Assembly (NCBI GenBank): GCA_022432975.1
Contig: CM039514.1
Location: 6,617,519 to 6,681,518 of the forward strand
Length of the DNA: 64,000 nt
Reading direction: 5' to 3'
Source of the DNA: Begonia masoniana
Taxonomy: Eukaryota > Streptophyta > Magnoliopsida > Cucurbitales > Begoniaceae
A model generated the notes under the pieces. The model did not search any database and was not told where the DNA came from. It saw only the letters and a list, made by a program, of their open reading frames with translations. Every line of letters begins with the position of its first letter. Positions within the stretch are counted from its first letter, which is position 1. A program made the position numbers and the translations under genes. Shown in pieces: positions 1 to 10,759 of the stretch.

Positions 1-1
1 C

Positions 2-2440
2 TATGAGTTTCTTGTAATGTCATTTGGACTGACTAACGCACCTGCAGCTTTCATGGACTTGATGAACCGAGTGTTTCGTGAGTACTTGGATAAGTTTGTG
101 ATTGTGTTTATAGATGATATTTTAATATACTCACAGACTGAAGCCGACCATGCAGAACATTTGAGGATAGTTTTATCAACCCTAAAACAGCAGCAACTTT
201 ATGCCAAGTTGTCCAAATGTGAATTTTGGTTGGATAAGGTTAACTTTTTAGGTCATGTCATTTCTGCTGAGGGCATATCAGTAGATCCAATTAAGATTCA
301 GGCTGTTAAGGATTGGCCACAGCCAAAGAATGTCAGTGAAGTCCGTAGTTTCCTTGGTTTGGCAGGTTACTATAGGAAGTTCATTAAGGGGTTCTCTATG
401 ATAGCTAAGCCTCTGACGAATTTAACCAAGAAGGACCATAAGTATTCTTGGGCTGAAGCTTGTGAGAATAGCTTCCAGACATTAAAGTCGAAGTTAACAA
501 CAGCCCCTGTACTGACCCTCCCAACCGAAGAAGGGAAGTTTAGTGTTTACTGTGATGCATCTAAAGTTTGTTTAGGATGTGTTCTGATGCAAGAGGGTAA
601 AGTTGTGGCGTATGCCTCTAGGCAGTTAAAGAGTTATAAACGGAACTACCCCACCCATGATTTGGAATTAGCCGCAGTTGTTTTTGCCTTAAAAATTTGG
701 AGACATTACTTGTATGACCAGCAATGTGAAGTGTTTTCTGACCATAAAAGTCTGAGGTACCTCTTCACTCAGAAGGAATTGAACATGAGACAGAGGCGAT
801 GGTTGGAATTTGTTAAAGATTACGACTTTGAGATCAAGTATCACCCGGGGAAGGCAAATTCTGTAGCTGACGCATTGAGTAGAATGTCAACAACAATGCA
901 GCCCGCTGTATCAAGCATGTCTGCACTTTTGAGGACAGAAGTTCAGAGGTTCGAATTGGACATAGTTTCAGAGTTGTCAACCTTACTTGCAGAATTGACC
1001 ATTCAACCAACGATTCTGGAAAAGATCAAAGAAGCACAACAGAGGGATTCAGAAGAGAATAACAGTATGATGAACAAGTTGAAAGATGATCCCTCCGAGT
1101 TCAGTCTCTCCATGGATGGGATTTTGAGGTTTAGAACTCGATGGTATGTCCCTAATGACGAGAGATTGCGTAAGTTAATCTTGGATGAGGCACATTCATC
1201 TTCTTTTTCTATACATCCTGGCAGCACCAAGATGTATCGAGACCTGAAGTTACTGTATTGGTGGCCTAACCTTAAGAGGGATGTTGCTAGGCATGTAGAG
1301 TCTTGCTTAGTATGTCAACAAGTTAAAGCCGAGCACCAACGTCCAGGAGGTACCCTTCAGCCTTTACCTATTCCCGAATGGAAGTGGGAAAACATTGCCA
1401 TGGATTTTGTTGTAGGTTTACCTAAGACAGTTAGAGGACATGACAGTATATGGGTTGTGATTGATAGGATGACAAAGTCAGCTCATTTTATACCTGTGAG
1501 AATGAATTACTCCATGGACCAGCTTGCTGACCTTTATGTTCAGGAAATTATTAGACTACATGGGATTCCCGTATCTATTGTTTCTGATCGTGACCCCAGG
1601 TTCACCTCACGGTTTTGGAAGAGTTTACAAGGTACATTAGGTACAAAGTTATCTTTCAGCACCGCTTTTCACCCGCAGACAGATGGCCAATCTGAGAGGA
1701 CCATTCAGATACTTGAGGATATGCTGAGAGCTTGTGTGCTAGACTTTCAGACAACGTGGAATAGACACTTACCTCTGATTGAGTTTTCTTACAACAACAG
1801 TTATCAGTCCACTATTGGTATGGCACCCTATGAAGCTTTGTATGGCAGAAAATGTCAATCACCTCTATATTGGGATGAGGTTGGTGAAGAAAAACTTCTA
1901 GGACCCGAAATCCTTCAGCAGATGTCAGATAAGATTTCTGTTATCAGGAAAAGAATCGTGACTGCACAAAGCCGGCATAAATGTTATGCAGATCGAAGGA
2001 GAAGAGATCTTGAATTTGCAGTCGGAGATGAAGTATTCCTGAAGGTTTCACCATTTAAAGGAGTTCTAAGATTCGGCAAGAAGGGAAAACTTGCTCCACG
2101 GTTTACTGGACCTTTCCCTGTTTTGGCTAGAGTCGGTACTACAGCTTACAGACTGCATTTGCCTCCATCTTTGGATAAAGTTCATAATGTCTTTCATGTG
2201 TCTATGCTAAGGAAATGCATACGAGATCCGATGCAAGTCATTCAGCCAGCAGATATTGAGCTAGAGCCGACACTGGTGTATGAAGAAAAACCGGTGTAGA
2301 TATTGGAATCTGCAGTTAAGACTCTGAGGAATAAAGAGATCCCGCTAGTGAAGGTCTTATGGACAAACCACGGCATTGAAGAAGCCACATGGGAACGAAG
2401 ACAGGACATGTTAGACAAATATCCTGAGTTATTCGTCTAG
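2..2440 (+). pseudogene. Ty3 pol polyprotein, C-terminal part (RT-RNase H-integrase-chromodomain)
   Basis: The frame is open from the window edge to a TAG at 2297-2299, then continues in the same frame for about 47 codons to the natural TAG at 2438-2440. It encodes the C-terminal part of the polyprotein that copies and integrates the element. Visible: the RT active-site segment FIDDILIYS near the start, RNase H ([22 protein letters not shown]), the integrase zinc site H-H-C-C in [11 protein letters not shown] to CLVCQQVK, catalytic D-D-E segments ([22 protein letters not shown]) and a chromodomain-like end. The TAG after EEKPV sits where related copies in this window have an arginine codon, so it is a nonsense mutation that removes only the chromodomain end. 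Confidence 0.92.
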
Positions 2441-2463
2441 GCAATTTTCGAGGACGAAAATTT

Positions 2464-2481
2464 TGTTTAAGGAGGGGTGGA
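2464..2481 (+). other. Polypurine tract of the Ty3 element
   Basis: The run AAGGAGGGGTGGA lies directly before the LTR start TGTAACACCC. This is where plus-strand DNA synthesis is primed in Ty3 elements. It fixes the left border of the 3' LTR at 2482. Confidence 0.8.
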
Positions 2482-2642
2482 TGTAACACCCGACATTTCA
2501 GCCAGGTGATTTCCTGACCATTTTTAATTGTCACCCTTTTATTTAACCTTTATGATTTAAATTTATTGTTAAGACAAATTTATTACAAGTTGAGTAAAAC
2601 TAGGTTGGGTGGCAGATTTGTAATTAAGATTGATGGATTAGG

Positions 2643-2650
2643 TATAAATA
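2643..2650 (+). promoter_or_regulatory. TATA box of the Ty3 LTR
   Basis: The sequence TATAAATA lies 160 bp into the LTR and is followed by a C/T-rich leader. It is the best candidate for the RNA polymerase II core promoter of this element; the start site is inferred at about 2675. Confidence 0.6.
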
Positions 2651-4130
2651 GAAAATAGAAACCTTAAGTCTCATTTAAACCTTACTGTAGCCGACACACA
2701 CTTTCCTCTTCGATTTCTCCCCTCCCCTGAGCTCTTTCTCAGCCGGCGACTCCATCACTAACGAACAATTTCTCCAGTATCCACTCCGATAACCCACATT
2801 CGAGGTAAGATTCAGACAATGTAGTTGTTGAGTAGTTACTTAGAGCTCTGTTTTTAGCTAGAAACCCGAAGCCCAGATTCTGTAAAGGCAGAGTAAAATA
2901 GGAACATTGTTAAGCTGAGCTTGATAATAGCATTACCGATTTGAATCTGAATGTCTGGAATCTTGGAGCTTAACCCACGCGCACAAGGTGCTTGACGGAA
3001 AGGACTAAGAAATATAGATCTTAGGATGACATTTAGTTAGGACTTTACTGGTTTTGAGTTTAAGTTATTTGGGATTTTATTTTAACTATGATTATGAAAT
3101 GTCATAGGCAAGGAAAGCTCAAGTGAAGGTGCTGCTCAGCTAAGGAATCCAGGTAAGTGAATGTATTAAGATTCCGGCCAATAGGGCCCTACATCACAAG
3201 GATATTAAGTTGGTTTTAAGTGTCTGATGTTTACCTTATGTAGTAAGTTTGTCTGTGCTTGGATGACTTGTTGATGCTTAAGAGTTATGTTTGGTGATGA
3301 TCCCATGGTAGTTGTGAAATTGTCTGCTCTAGTATGTTTCCTGTTATAGCTTGATGATTTAAGAGTATACATGTCATGCATCATGATTTACTTCTCAAGC
3401 ATATGAAAATGTTTTATGAGCATGTTTTTCCCATGAACAAGATATGAAAACGAATATGAAACTTATGAAACCGGATTGGGTGAGGGTTGGGGGCGGTTAG
3501 ACTCATGACACTATCCTGGCAAGGGGGATCATGATTACGGCCCGCAAGGGACTAAGAACACAATCACAGTCAACCCCCTTTACGACACAAATCCTCCCTA
3601 AATTCATACGATGTAAATGATGAATACGAACAAGAACAAGAACAAGAATAAGATCAAGAACAAGAAAAGAAAATGATCATGATTTTCTCTCAGTTATGCA
3701 TTCATGAACTCATAATAGTTTGCATACCTTACTAAGCCTTAGGCTTACAATTACACCTTATGATGTAGGTGAAGAATATCCAGGTGAGGATTTCAAAGTC
3801 AATGAGGAAGTCTAGGATTGGTTGCTGGAAGGTGCTCAAGGTGCAAGTCTGTGGCTGGATGGTGATGGATACTCTGGTTTATGCTCTATGAATATTAATA
3901 ATGATTTTTAATATAGAAATATAAGTAGAATGAAGTTATTTTATAGTACTGGAATTTGAAATTGTCTGGATGTTTACTAGATTGAGGATGGTACAAATCA
4001 TTGAATATCTTTTGTTTAAGACTTCCGCTATATGTACTCTGAGGGAACCATTGATTTCTGTTTATAGAAATGTTAAGTCTAGAAAGTTTGAGACTTGTTT
4101 ATGATCATGTCTATTGGGAGAGGTTGTTTA

Positions 4131-4560
4131 GCCTTGCCGGAAGATGTAGCGTATTTGTCGTCGGCAGATGTAGTGTAGTCCATCGGAAGATGTAGTATAT
4201 TGAGTCACCGGAAGATGAAAATGTTATTTTTGCCTTACCGGAAGATGTAGCGTATTTGTCGTCGGCAGATGTAGTGTAGTCCATCGGAAGATGTAGTATA
4301 TTGAGTCACCGGAAGATGAAAATGTTATTTTTGCCTTACCGGAAGATGTAGCGTATTTGTCGTCGGCAGATGTAGTGTAGTCCATCGGAAGATGTAGTAT
4401 ACTGAGTCACCGGAAGATGAAAATGTTATTTTTGCCTTACCGGAAGATGTAGCGTATTTGTCGTCGACAGATGTAGTGTAGTCCATCGGAAGATGTAGTA
4501 TATTGAGTCACCGGAAGATGAAAATGTTATTTTTGCCTTACCGGAAGATGTAGCGTACAC
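4131..4560 (+). repeat. 101-bp tandem repeat, about 4.3 copies
   Basis: Unit starts at 4131, 4232, 4333, 4434 and 4535 show an exact 101-bp period with few substitutions. Each unit holds four versions of a C(G/C)G(A/C)AGATG motif (ACCGGAAGATG, TCGGCAGATG, ATCGGAAGATG, ACCGGAAGATG). It lies in the downstream part of the LTR, so it should be in the element transcript. Confidence 0.93.
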
Positions 4561-4561
4561 G

Positions 4562-4745
4562 TCATCGGCAGACGCAGCTTGTTTATCTGTCGGCTGACGT
4601 CATCGGCAGATGCAGTTTGTATATCTGCCGATGAATGTTTAATGAATCACGTGAAATGCACATGATAACCGGAAGGTGTAGCCTTAATGTATCGGTAGAT
4701 GTGAGCCCTCTTCTACCTTGTCGTTTAGTGAACGGCAGATGAGAG
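4562..4745. other. Cluster of strong inverted repeats in the Ty3 LTR
   Basis: At 4600-4611 and 4623-4634 a perfect 12-bp stem (TCATCGGCAGAT / ATCTGCCGATGA) encloses an 11-nt loop. At 4706-4717 and 4734-4745 a 12-position stem encloses a 16-nt loop which on the minus strand reads GTTCACTAAACGACAA. On the minus strand this second stem has one A-A mismatch and two G-U pairs; on the plus strand the wobble positions become A-C mismatches. An imperfect hairpin precedes them at 4561-4598. The loop core recurs in both SIRE-like elements of this window. Confidence 0.8.
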
Positions 4746-4945
4746 TGAAGTTTTGTCATTAAGTTCGACAGATGCCCTTGGGTTTTAAATCCCCCAGCCA
4801 AATGTCTTATTCTATTGTCTAGGTACTAAATGTGACTATAGAATTAGTATTTCCGCTGCATGGTTCAAAAAAAATATATATATAAAAAAGTGAAAGGATT
4901 GAGTAAAGTCATGAATTACGTGGCGATCCTTCCCGGGTCGTTACA

Positions 4946-5439
4946 TCGGGAGTTTGCTCAAACCTAAAACCATAAACCGAGCATTAATTAAATCTTTACT
5001 AAACTTCATTCTAACCATCCAGAAATCTAAAGAAACTAATTTGGGAGCTCTGTTCATTGTGCATTCCCGATTTGCCCCAAACCCGAACTAACTCTCACTT
5101 ACAGCATTCTCAAAACTCACATTTAAAATCCCATCTAACATCGATAGTTACAATGTAGCAAGAAATCGAAGTAGAACTCACCTAGCTTGGAGAAAATGGA
5201 AGAGAAAATCGCCGAGAGAAACTCTGCTTAGCTGAGCTGAATGCCGAGAAAGGAAAATGAGAAACAGTGGCGGCTAAACCTTCATCCATTTATAACACTG
5301 CTTCACAATTACTCAAATGCCCTTGGCTAACCAACTTTAACCTATTTAACCAACCAATCAAATTCACTAAATTCCATAAAAATAAAAGTTACAAAATGAC
5401 GTTACTAATTAAATAAGGTAGACAATACCGGTTGCTACA
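4946..5439 (-). repeat. Partial reverse-strand LTR (debris)
   Basis: On the minus strand this reads like the start of an LTR: TGTAGCAACCGG at 5439, then a TATA-like TTATAAATGG near 5290, then a leader rich in GAGAAA. It is cut at 4945 by the LTR of the plus-strand Ty3 element. The family is not certain; the layout resembles the other chromovirus LTRs in the window. Confidence 0.5.
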
Positions 5440-5447
5440 TATGTATA

Positions 5448-5459
5448 GCTCTGATACCA
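5448..5459 (-). other. tRNA-iMet primer-binding site (copy A)
   Basis: On the minus strand this reads TGGTATCAGAGC, complementary to the 3' end of plant initiator methionine tRNA. Three bases separate it from the LTR-like end TGTCGG in plus coordinates. Confidence 0.75.
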
Positions 5460-6336
5460 TACTGTCGGACCCGACCTGATGGATCTCGACGATTTGGATT
5501 CTCGAGGTGGGAAGCTCTTCAAACAACCTATTCTAAAACAAATATTCCCTAAGTGGGAACTTCTAAACGACATATATCCTGCATTTCCTACGTGACATCT
5601 TAAATTAGGATATTTCCAATAACATTCAAACAATATATATGACAACCGAAGTATATTTCATAAGTTGAAATATATTACATCATCTACGTTATCATCAAAT
5701 TCTTTACATTAAAGTACAACATAAGCGAATTACAATTTATATAAATCACGACATGTGACTTTGCACAACCCAAAGACCATCAACTATGATCTTTCACCTA
5801 TGTCTCCTTGCACACTTTACCTTGCCTTGGTTTTTCCGTCTCAGTGAACGTCCTCGCTATCTGAAAAATATTGATATTCCATATAATGAGCCATTGACCC
5901 AATAAATAAATATAGCGACTAGAATAACTAGGTCAGGCTCTGTCCACACTATTTAGGCTCATTCATCATCTTCCACCTAATCATGATTAATTTTGAAATC
6001 AATTTAAAATCAATTTATCATTTGAAATCCATGCCATTAACCACAGTTTAAAAACAATCAACCTTTTAAAATTCATCAACCACAGTTTAAAAATCATTCT
6101 CAATGACTAATTAAATCCAATACAATATTATAAATATGCACGATTTAAAACCAAACCACCCTTTTCACAAAACCACCAATGTCATTTTTAACATTCAATT
6201 TGAAATGTAAAAATGCAATTCACTCTAAACCAACTCATATGACTATCACACACCCTACACGTTCTCGAGCTTTTACCGGTAAGGCTGTAGAACCTTACAC
6301 ATTGCTTCCCCCAACTAGTTAGAACTATTATGCATA

Positions 6337-6348
6337 GCTCTGATACCA
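6337..6348 (-). other. tRNA-iMet primer-binding site (copy B)
   Basis: Identical 12-mer to copy A, again next to an LTR-like end (TATCACG, apparently mutated from TGTC). It belongs to the second copy of the 263-bp duplication. Confidence 0.75.
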
Positions 6349-7300
6349 TACTATCACGAACCGACCCGACGAGCCCCGACAATTTGGATTCCCGAGGTGG
6401 GAAGCTCTTGAAACAACCTACTCAAAACATATATTTCCTAAGTGAGAACTTTTAAACGACATATATCTTGCATTTCTTACGTAACATCCTAAATTATGAT
6501 ATTTCCAATAACATCCAAATAACATACACGACAACTGAAATATATTTCATAAGTTGAAATATATTACATCATCTACATCATCATCAAATTCTATCATATC
6601 CAAATCCAAGACAGTAATTAAAACTAGCTCCATTTATCAAGGCAATAAAATCTAAACTAACTATTATAATCGTTAGAGGTATTTACCGTACGTCGGTTCC
6701 TCTACTTTTTCTCGAAATCTCTACCGAATCTATCAATTTTTTCAACAGTATGCTCCTCTCAACGAGCTGAACAACTTTCTCTAAAGGAAAAATTATTGAA
6801 TCCCCACTTTTCCCTTCTCCTTCTCCTCTTTTCTTCTTCTTCTCCCTTGGTTCTTTTCTCTCTCTCTCTTCCTTTCTGGATTTTTCTTCTTTCTTTTTCT
6901 TCTCTCTCTCTCTTTTCCTTACGTAATAACCACATAAAAGCAGCTACCTCACCATTCAAAAAGCATTTCAAGGGTTAATTACCCTTTATCATTCTTATCC
7001 ATTCAAAATTATCATTTTACCCTTCACTTTTTGATTAATTACCAAAATACCTAGTTTAATTAACCATTAATCATTCTTAATTTTAATCTAACCCAATTAA
7101 ATTAGTAATAATCTAATTTATTTAATTATTAAAAATTAAAATCTGAAATTGTATTTTTTTTTTATTCAAATTGTCATATTTTCGTTTCTTAATTTATCCT
7201 TTCTTCAATATAATTTTTTCCAACCTTAATTTACATATCATTTAAATATGTGCATCCAAAATTATAGTTTAGTTTTAAAATTTTCAAACCATTACACGAT

Positions 7301-9410
7301 AGGTCTTAGAGAATAATTTGCGTATGAACACGTCTTAGGGTCTCAGTATACTACTTACTACATAAATTATGCTTGAGTTGTAACAATGTACTTATGCGTT
7401 GATTTTCATAGTGAATTTCTCTTGTGTACCCGTAATTTTTTCAATTCAGATAGTGTTTTTGTAAAATTTGAGCACTCAATTTTTGTTTTTCTTTTATATT
7501 CATGTTCGATTTTCACACTTTCGGTATATCATGAGTATTAACTTTATATTGAATTAAATAACTTTCGGATTCATTTAATCGACATCTGATGTATCGTCGT
7601 GGAACACAATGATTAACCAATTAGTTTAGAGACTTTTCATTTCAATTTCATCATACATTTTTCTTTCATTTGGTTTTTCACAAGTATTTAACTTTATAAT
7701 AATCAAATTTAACTTGCAGATTTATTTAAACAACATACGAAAATTGGTAGTCGATGTTTCCTGCCTGAACGAGAAGCTCGACTTGAGGCTGTTGTTAAGC
7801 ATGAGAAGATTAACCAAGCTTAATGTAAGTACGTCTGGAACTCCACTGCTCTAAATTGATCGATAGTTTGAAGCCTAGCATTATGGATGAAATTGATCTG
7901 AAATGACTATAATCTCGGGACCTCATCGATTTTGTTTGTGTTTGTGAAGGATGATGAGGTAGAAGGGATTAGAGGTATTATCAGCGGATTAATTCCCCTG
8001 TGAAGGGTGGATTGAGATGGCAAACTGGGAAAGCTTCATTTCGAAATCATTTCTGGGTTTATTGTGTTTGGAATGTCCATGCAAAATCCTACGAAAGTTC
8101 GTTTTTTGAGTGAAACTCAGATGGGTTGAGCATTTTCATTTTACGACGTCGGACGAGGAGGCTATAGAGGAGGTTTCAGTGATGTTGAAAGGCCTTGTTT
8201 CGAAACTAGATTGTGGGACTTAGTCTTTCAAATTTGATCGAATTCTACAATCTTCTCTTCTGTTGTTATTAGAGGATGAATTGTTTAGACGACTGATCGT
8301 TAGTCTTTGGCGGTTGATCATAACGACTCTTTATTTATTTATTTTGCAATACCAGTTCTTCAAAGTTGTTTGAGAATTTAAAAGAAAACTTGTTTAAGAT
8401 GAAACAAATAGTCAAATATGTCAAAAATTGCATAAGATTAAGGTCAACAAGATCATTCCTTGAGTTAGTAAGAATAATAGTAGATTAATTGAGAAGAAAA
8501 AGTCTATTTTATTTTATTATTCTTTATTCATTAATAAAACTTCATTCAATCTCAATTCTAATAATTTTTTTGTGGATAAAATAATTAAAAAAAGACTTTC
8601 TAAATTAAAAGTTTAATCCATTTTATTTTCATTTAATTTTGTGTGAAATTATCATACGATAACAAGTTACGCAGTCACGTATTCTTAATTCAAAATTATT
8701 ACGATAAGAGATAGATTGAGAAACTAGGAAAAAAGTTTTGAATGAACTCTACTTTATTCAAAATGATGAAATCCTAATATTTTAGAGCCAACATGTTTGA
8801 TCAATTCATCTAAACATAATAATCCAAGAGGTTTGACTTGATCAAACTTATCAAAATAATAATAGTTTACAGCATGATTCGTAGAGGAATAAAATATGTG
8901 GGTAGTTGATGAACATCAAAGAACACAATTCTTGAATTGCATTGACCCGAACCTTACCCAGAAAATAACGTTGTTTAGAAGATTAAATATTGTCCTTAAT
9001 TTATCGTGACATTAGAATAGAAGATTCTAAGTTTCAAAAAATGATATTCTTCAAATTACCCTTTCGAAAATAAAATATTTACTTGCAGAATAAGTATTGA
9101 GACAGTCTATCATGTGAAGACAAAAATATCCAAAAATCGTGTAATTGTGGTGGCCTGACTTGTATTAAGGAAGTTGCACAATCTCATAGGTAGAACTCTC
9201 TTCTCAACGCAGTATAACACGTTTTAAGATGAAATTCAAAAATAAAATTGAGAAGATTTTGGTCCAAAATTGAAAATATTGTATTCTTCGGATTAAGTAT
9301 AATAAAAATAAAAATAAACCAACCCCATAATGTGAATGCCATAGGAGTAGGAGTATGCGTTGACCTATGAAACTTTCATCCAAAACTTAACATTTCTTGT
9401 GCTTTGGTAA
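7301..9410. other. AT-rich spacer, no supported gene
   Basis: Mostly AT-rich with poly-A/T runs and no long ORF. A less AT-rich patch at 7740-8230 has an exon-like piece flanked by TTGCAG (near 7720) and GTAAGT (7825), and a 31-codon open stretch at 8131-8223 that ends in TAG. These may be remnants of a gene or a captured fragment; I do not recognise the product. Confidence 0.5.
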
Positions 9411-9545
9411 GAGAGAAAAAGTTAGAGTAGGGGAGAGAGAGAGAGTTCTAGACTAATAGAGAAAGTAAGAGAGAGATAGAAATAGACTAAAAAGAGAGAC
9501 ACCAAGCGGGGAGAGAGAGAGAGTAAGAGGAGAGAGAGAGAGACT
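9411..9545 (+). repeat. GA-rich tract upstream of the germin-like gene
   Basis: Several (GA)n runs occupy the 135 bp just upstream of the TATA box. In plants such GAGA tracts are bound by BBR/BPC factors; a role here is inferred from position only. Confidence 0.75.
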
Positions 9546-9572
9546 TATTCAATATTCAGCACCAATGAAATC

Positions 9573-9580
9573 TATAAATA
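9573..9580 (+). promoter_or_regulatory. TATA box of the germin-like gene
   Basis: TATAAATA lies 84 bp before the start codon at 9664, giving an expected start site near 9605 and a leader of about 60 nt. The in-frame upstream ATG at 9565 precedes this box and should not be transcribed, which decides the start codon. Confidence 0.8.
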
Positions 9581-9663
9581 GGGATATGTGCATAGCAAGA
9601 CTCCTCATCCCTCGAACAAAAAACAAGTATTCAGAGTTCATCAACCACATAGCTTGTTCAACA

Positions 9664-10581
9664 ATGGCAAAGATCATTCATCTTCTTCCAGCTTTTGCCT
9701 TACTGGCTTTAGCTTTCTCCTTCACTACTTCAGCTTCAGACCCTAGTTCTCTTCAAGACTTCTGTGTAGCCATTAACGATACCAGCTCTGCAGGTTCGAC
9801 ATTGAGTTTCATAATTTGCTTTCCACTTTACCTTTTTTCTCTATCAATTCGCCTAAATATAGTTAACCAATCACTTCAAGATGGCCAAGAGTAATAGATT
9901 ATGTGTATTCATGTGCTTATTTTCAAAAATGTTGTTCACAAGTCACTAAATTATTGAGTTAGAGTGTAATTTATTATTCATAATACGAGTCTGTTCTTAT
10001 TTTTATTTATTTTTTTTGTAGTGTTTGTGAACGGAAAATTCTGCAAAAATCCAAATCACGTGACCCCAAACGACTTTTTCTTTTACGGCCTCAACAAGCC
10101 CGGTAACATAACTAATCCAGTCGGCTCGAAAGTCACTCCGGTGAACGTCAACAACTTACCGGGACTCAACACGCTCGGAATATCCCTTGTCCGTATCGAC
10201 TATGCTCCAAAAGGTCAAAACCCTCCACACACCCACCCTCGGGCCTCTGAAATCCTAGTCGTGACCGAAGGCACTCTTCTCGTTGGATTCGTCACGTCCA
10301 ACCCCGCCGTCGGTCAAAATAAACTCTTCACCAAAGTTCTAAACAAAGGCGATGTGTTTGTTTTTCCTGTGGGACTCATTCATTTTCAATTCAACATTGG
10401 ACATACAAATGCAGTTGCCTTCGCGGCGCTCAGTAGTCAAAATCCAGGAGTCATTACCATTGCTAATGCAGTGTTTGGATCCACTCCTCCCATTTCTCAA
10501 GATGTTCTCACAAACGCGTTCCAAGTCGATAAGAACACTATCGCTTACCTTCAAAAGCAGTTCTGGTACGATAATAATTAG
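9664..10581 (+). CDS. GLP: Germin-like protein, subfamily 1 type (exons 9664-9793 and 10022-10581)
   Basis: Secreted cupin of the cell wall; family members are manganese proteins, some with superoxide dismutase or oxalate oxidase activity, often linked to defence. The two exons give 229 residues, the usual family length. Residues 1-24 form a signal peptide. Cys34 and Cys51 match the conserved disulfide. The first germin box has H113, H115 and E120 (HTHPRASE) and the second has H164 ([11 protein letters not shown]), so all four metal ligands are present. Sequons occur at N38 and N72. The intron (9794-10021) starts GTTCG and ends TTTTGTAG and splits the valine codon after residue 43, a usual site for this subfamily. 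The exact substrate cannot be told from sequence. Confidence 0.95.
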
Positions 10582-10665
10582 GGTTGTGCAATGTTGTGTT
10601 GTGACACTTGATTATCAATATGTTTTAATATGTTAAATAAGTGAATCATTATGATTCAGGAATGA

Positions 10666-10671
10666 AATAAA
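10666..10671 (+). terminator. Poly(A) signal of the germin-like gene
   Basis: AATAAA occurs 85 bp after the stop codon in an AT-rich 3' flank; it is the likely near-upstream polyadenylation element. Confidence 0.55.
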
Positions 10672-10723
10672 ATAGTGTTTACTTGTATTTATGATGTCCC
10701 ATTTCACCTCTCTCTCTATACAT

Positions 10724-10745
10724 CGTTGTGTGTGTGTGTGTGTGG
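10724..10745 (+). repeat. (GT)n microsatellite
   Basis: About ten GT units followed by GGGCGGGCG. It lies just past the germin-like 3' end. Confidence 0.85.
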
Positions 10746-10759
10746 GCGGGCGTGAGAGC

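Larger units (their letters stand above)
1..4945 (+). mobile_element. Ty3/gypsy chromovirus (Tekay/Del-like), 3' half
   Basis: The left window edge cuts this element inside the reverse transcriptase. Seen in order: RT palm, RNase H, integrase, a chromodomain-like tail ending near 2440, a purine tract and a 2464-bp 3' LTR. The tail motif EEATWERRQDM followed by YPELFV is typical of the Tekay/Del chromovirus lineage, so the lineage call rests on known family order and this tail. The 5' LTR and target duplication lie outside the window. The right LTR end abuts reverse-strand LTR debris at 4946, which suggests that the element inserted into an older LTR. Confidence 0.93.
2482..4945 (+). repeat. 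3' LTR of the Ty3 element (2464 bp)
   Basis: The LTR begins TGTAACACCCG and ends CGGGTCGTTACA, so it has TG...CA ends and a short terminal inverted repeat. A TATA box lies only 160 bp from the left end, so most of the LTR is downstream of the likely start site. Inside are an AAGAAC-rich tract (about 3625-3670), a 101-bp tandem repeat (4131-4560) and several strong hairpins (4562-4745). The sequence after the right end (TCGGG) cannot be checked as a target duplication. Confidence 0.9.
5440..7300 (-). mobile_element. Degraded reverse-strand LTR-retrotransposon fragments with a duplicated LTR/PBS segment
   Basis: Two direct copies of about 263 bp (5440-5702 and 6329-6592, offset 889 bp, roughly 85-90% alike by eye) each begin with TATAGCTCTGATACCATAC, which on the minus strand contains a tRNA-iMet primer site next to an LTR end. 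The rest is AT-rich with a pyrimidine-rich stretch (6805-6920). No coding domain survives. I read it as remnants of a reverse-strand element whose LTR ends were duplicated by nested or unequal events. Confidence 0.5.

Noticed and set aside
6759..6978. ORFs on both strands in a purine/pyrimidine-rich tract
   Set aside because: Low-complexity sequence (Glu/Arg/Lys or Leu/Ser runs), part of reverse-strand LTR leader debris.
9565..9663. Upstream in-frame ATG as the germin-like start
   Set aside because: It precedes the TATA box, and the extra 33 residues would displace the signal peptide. ATG 9664 gives the family-length protein.
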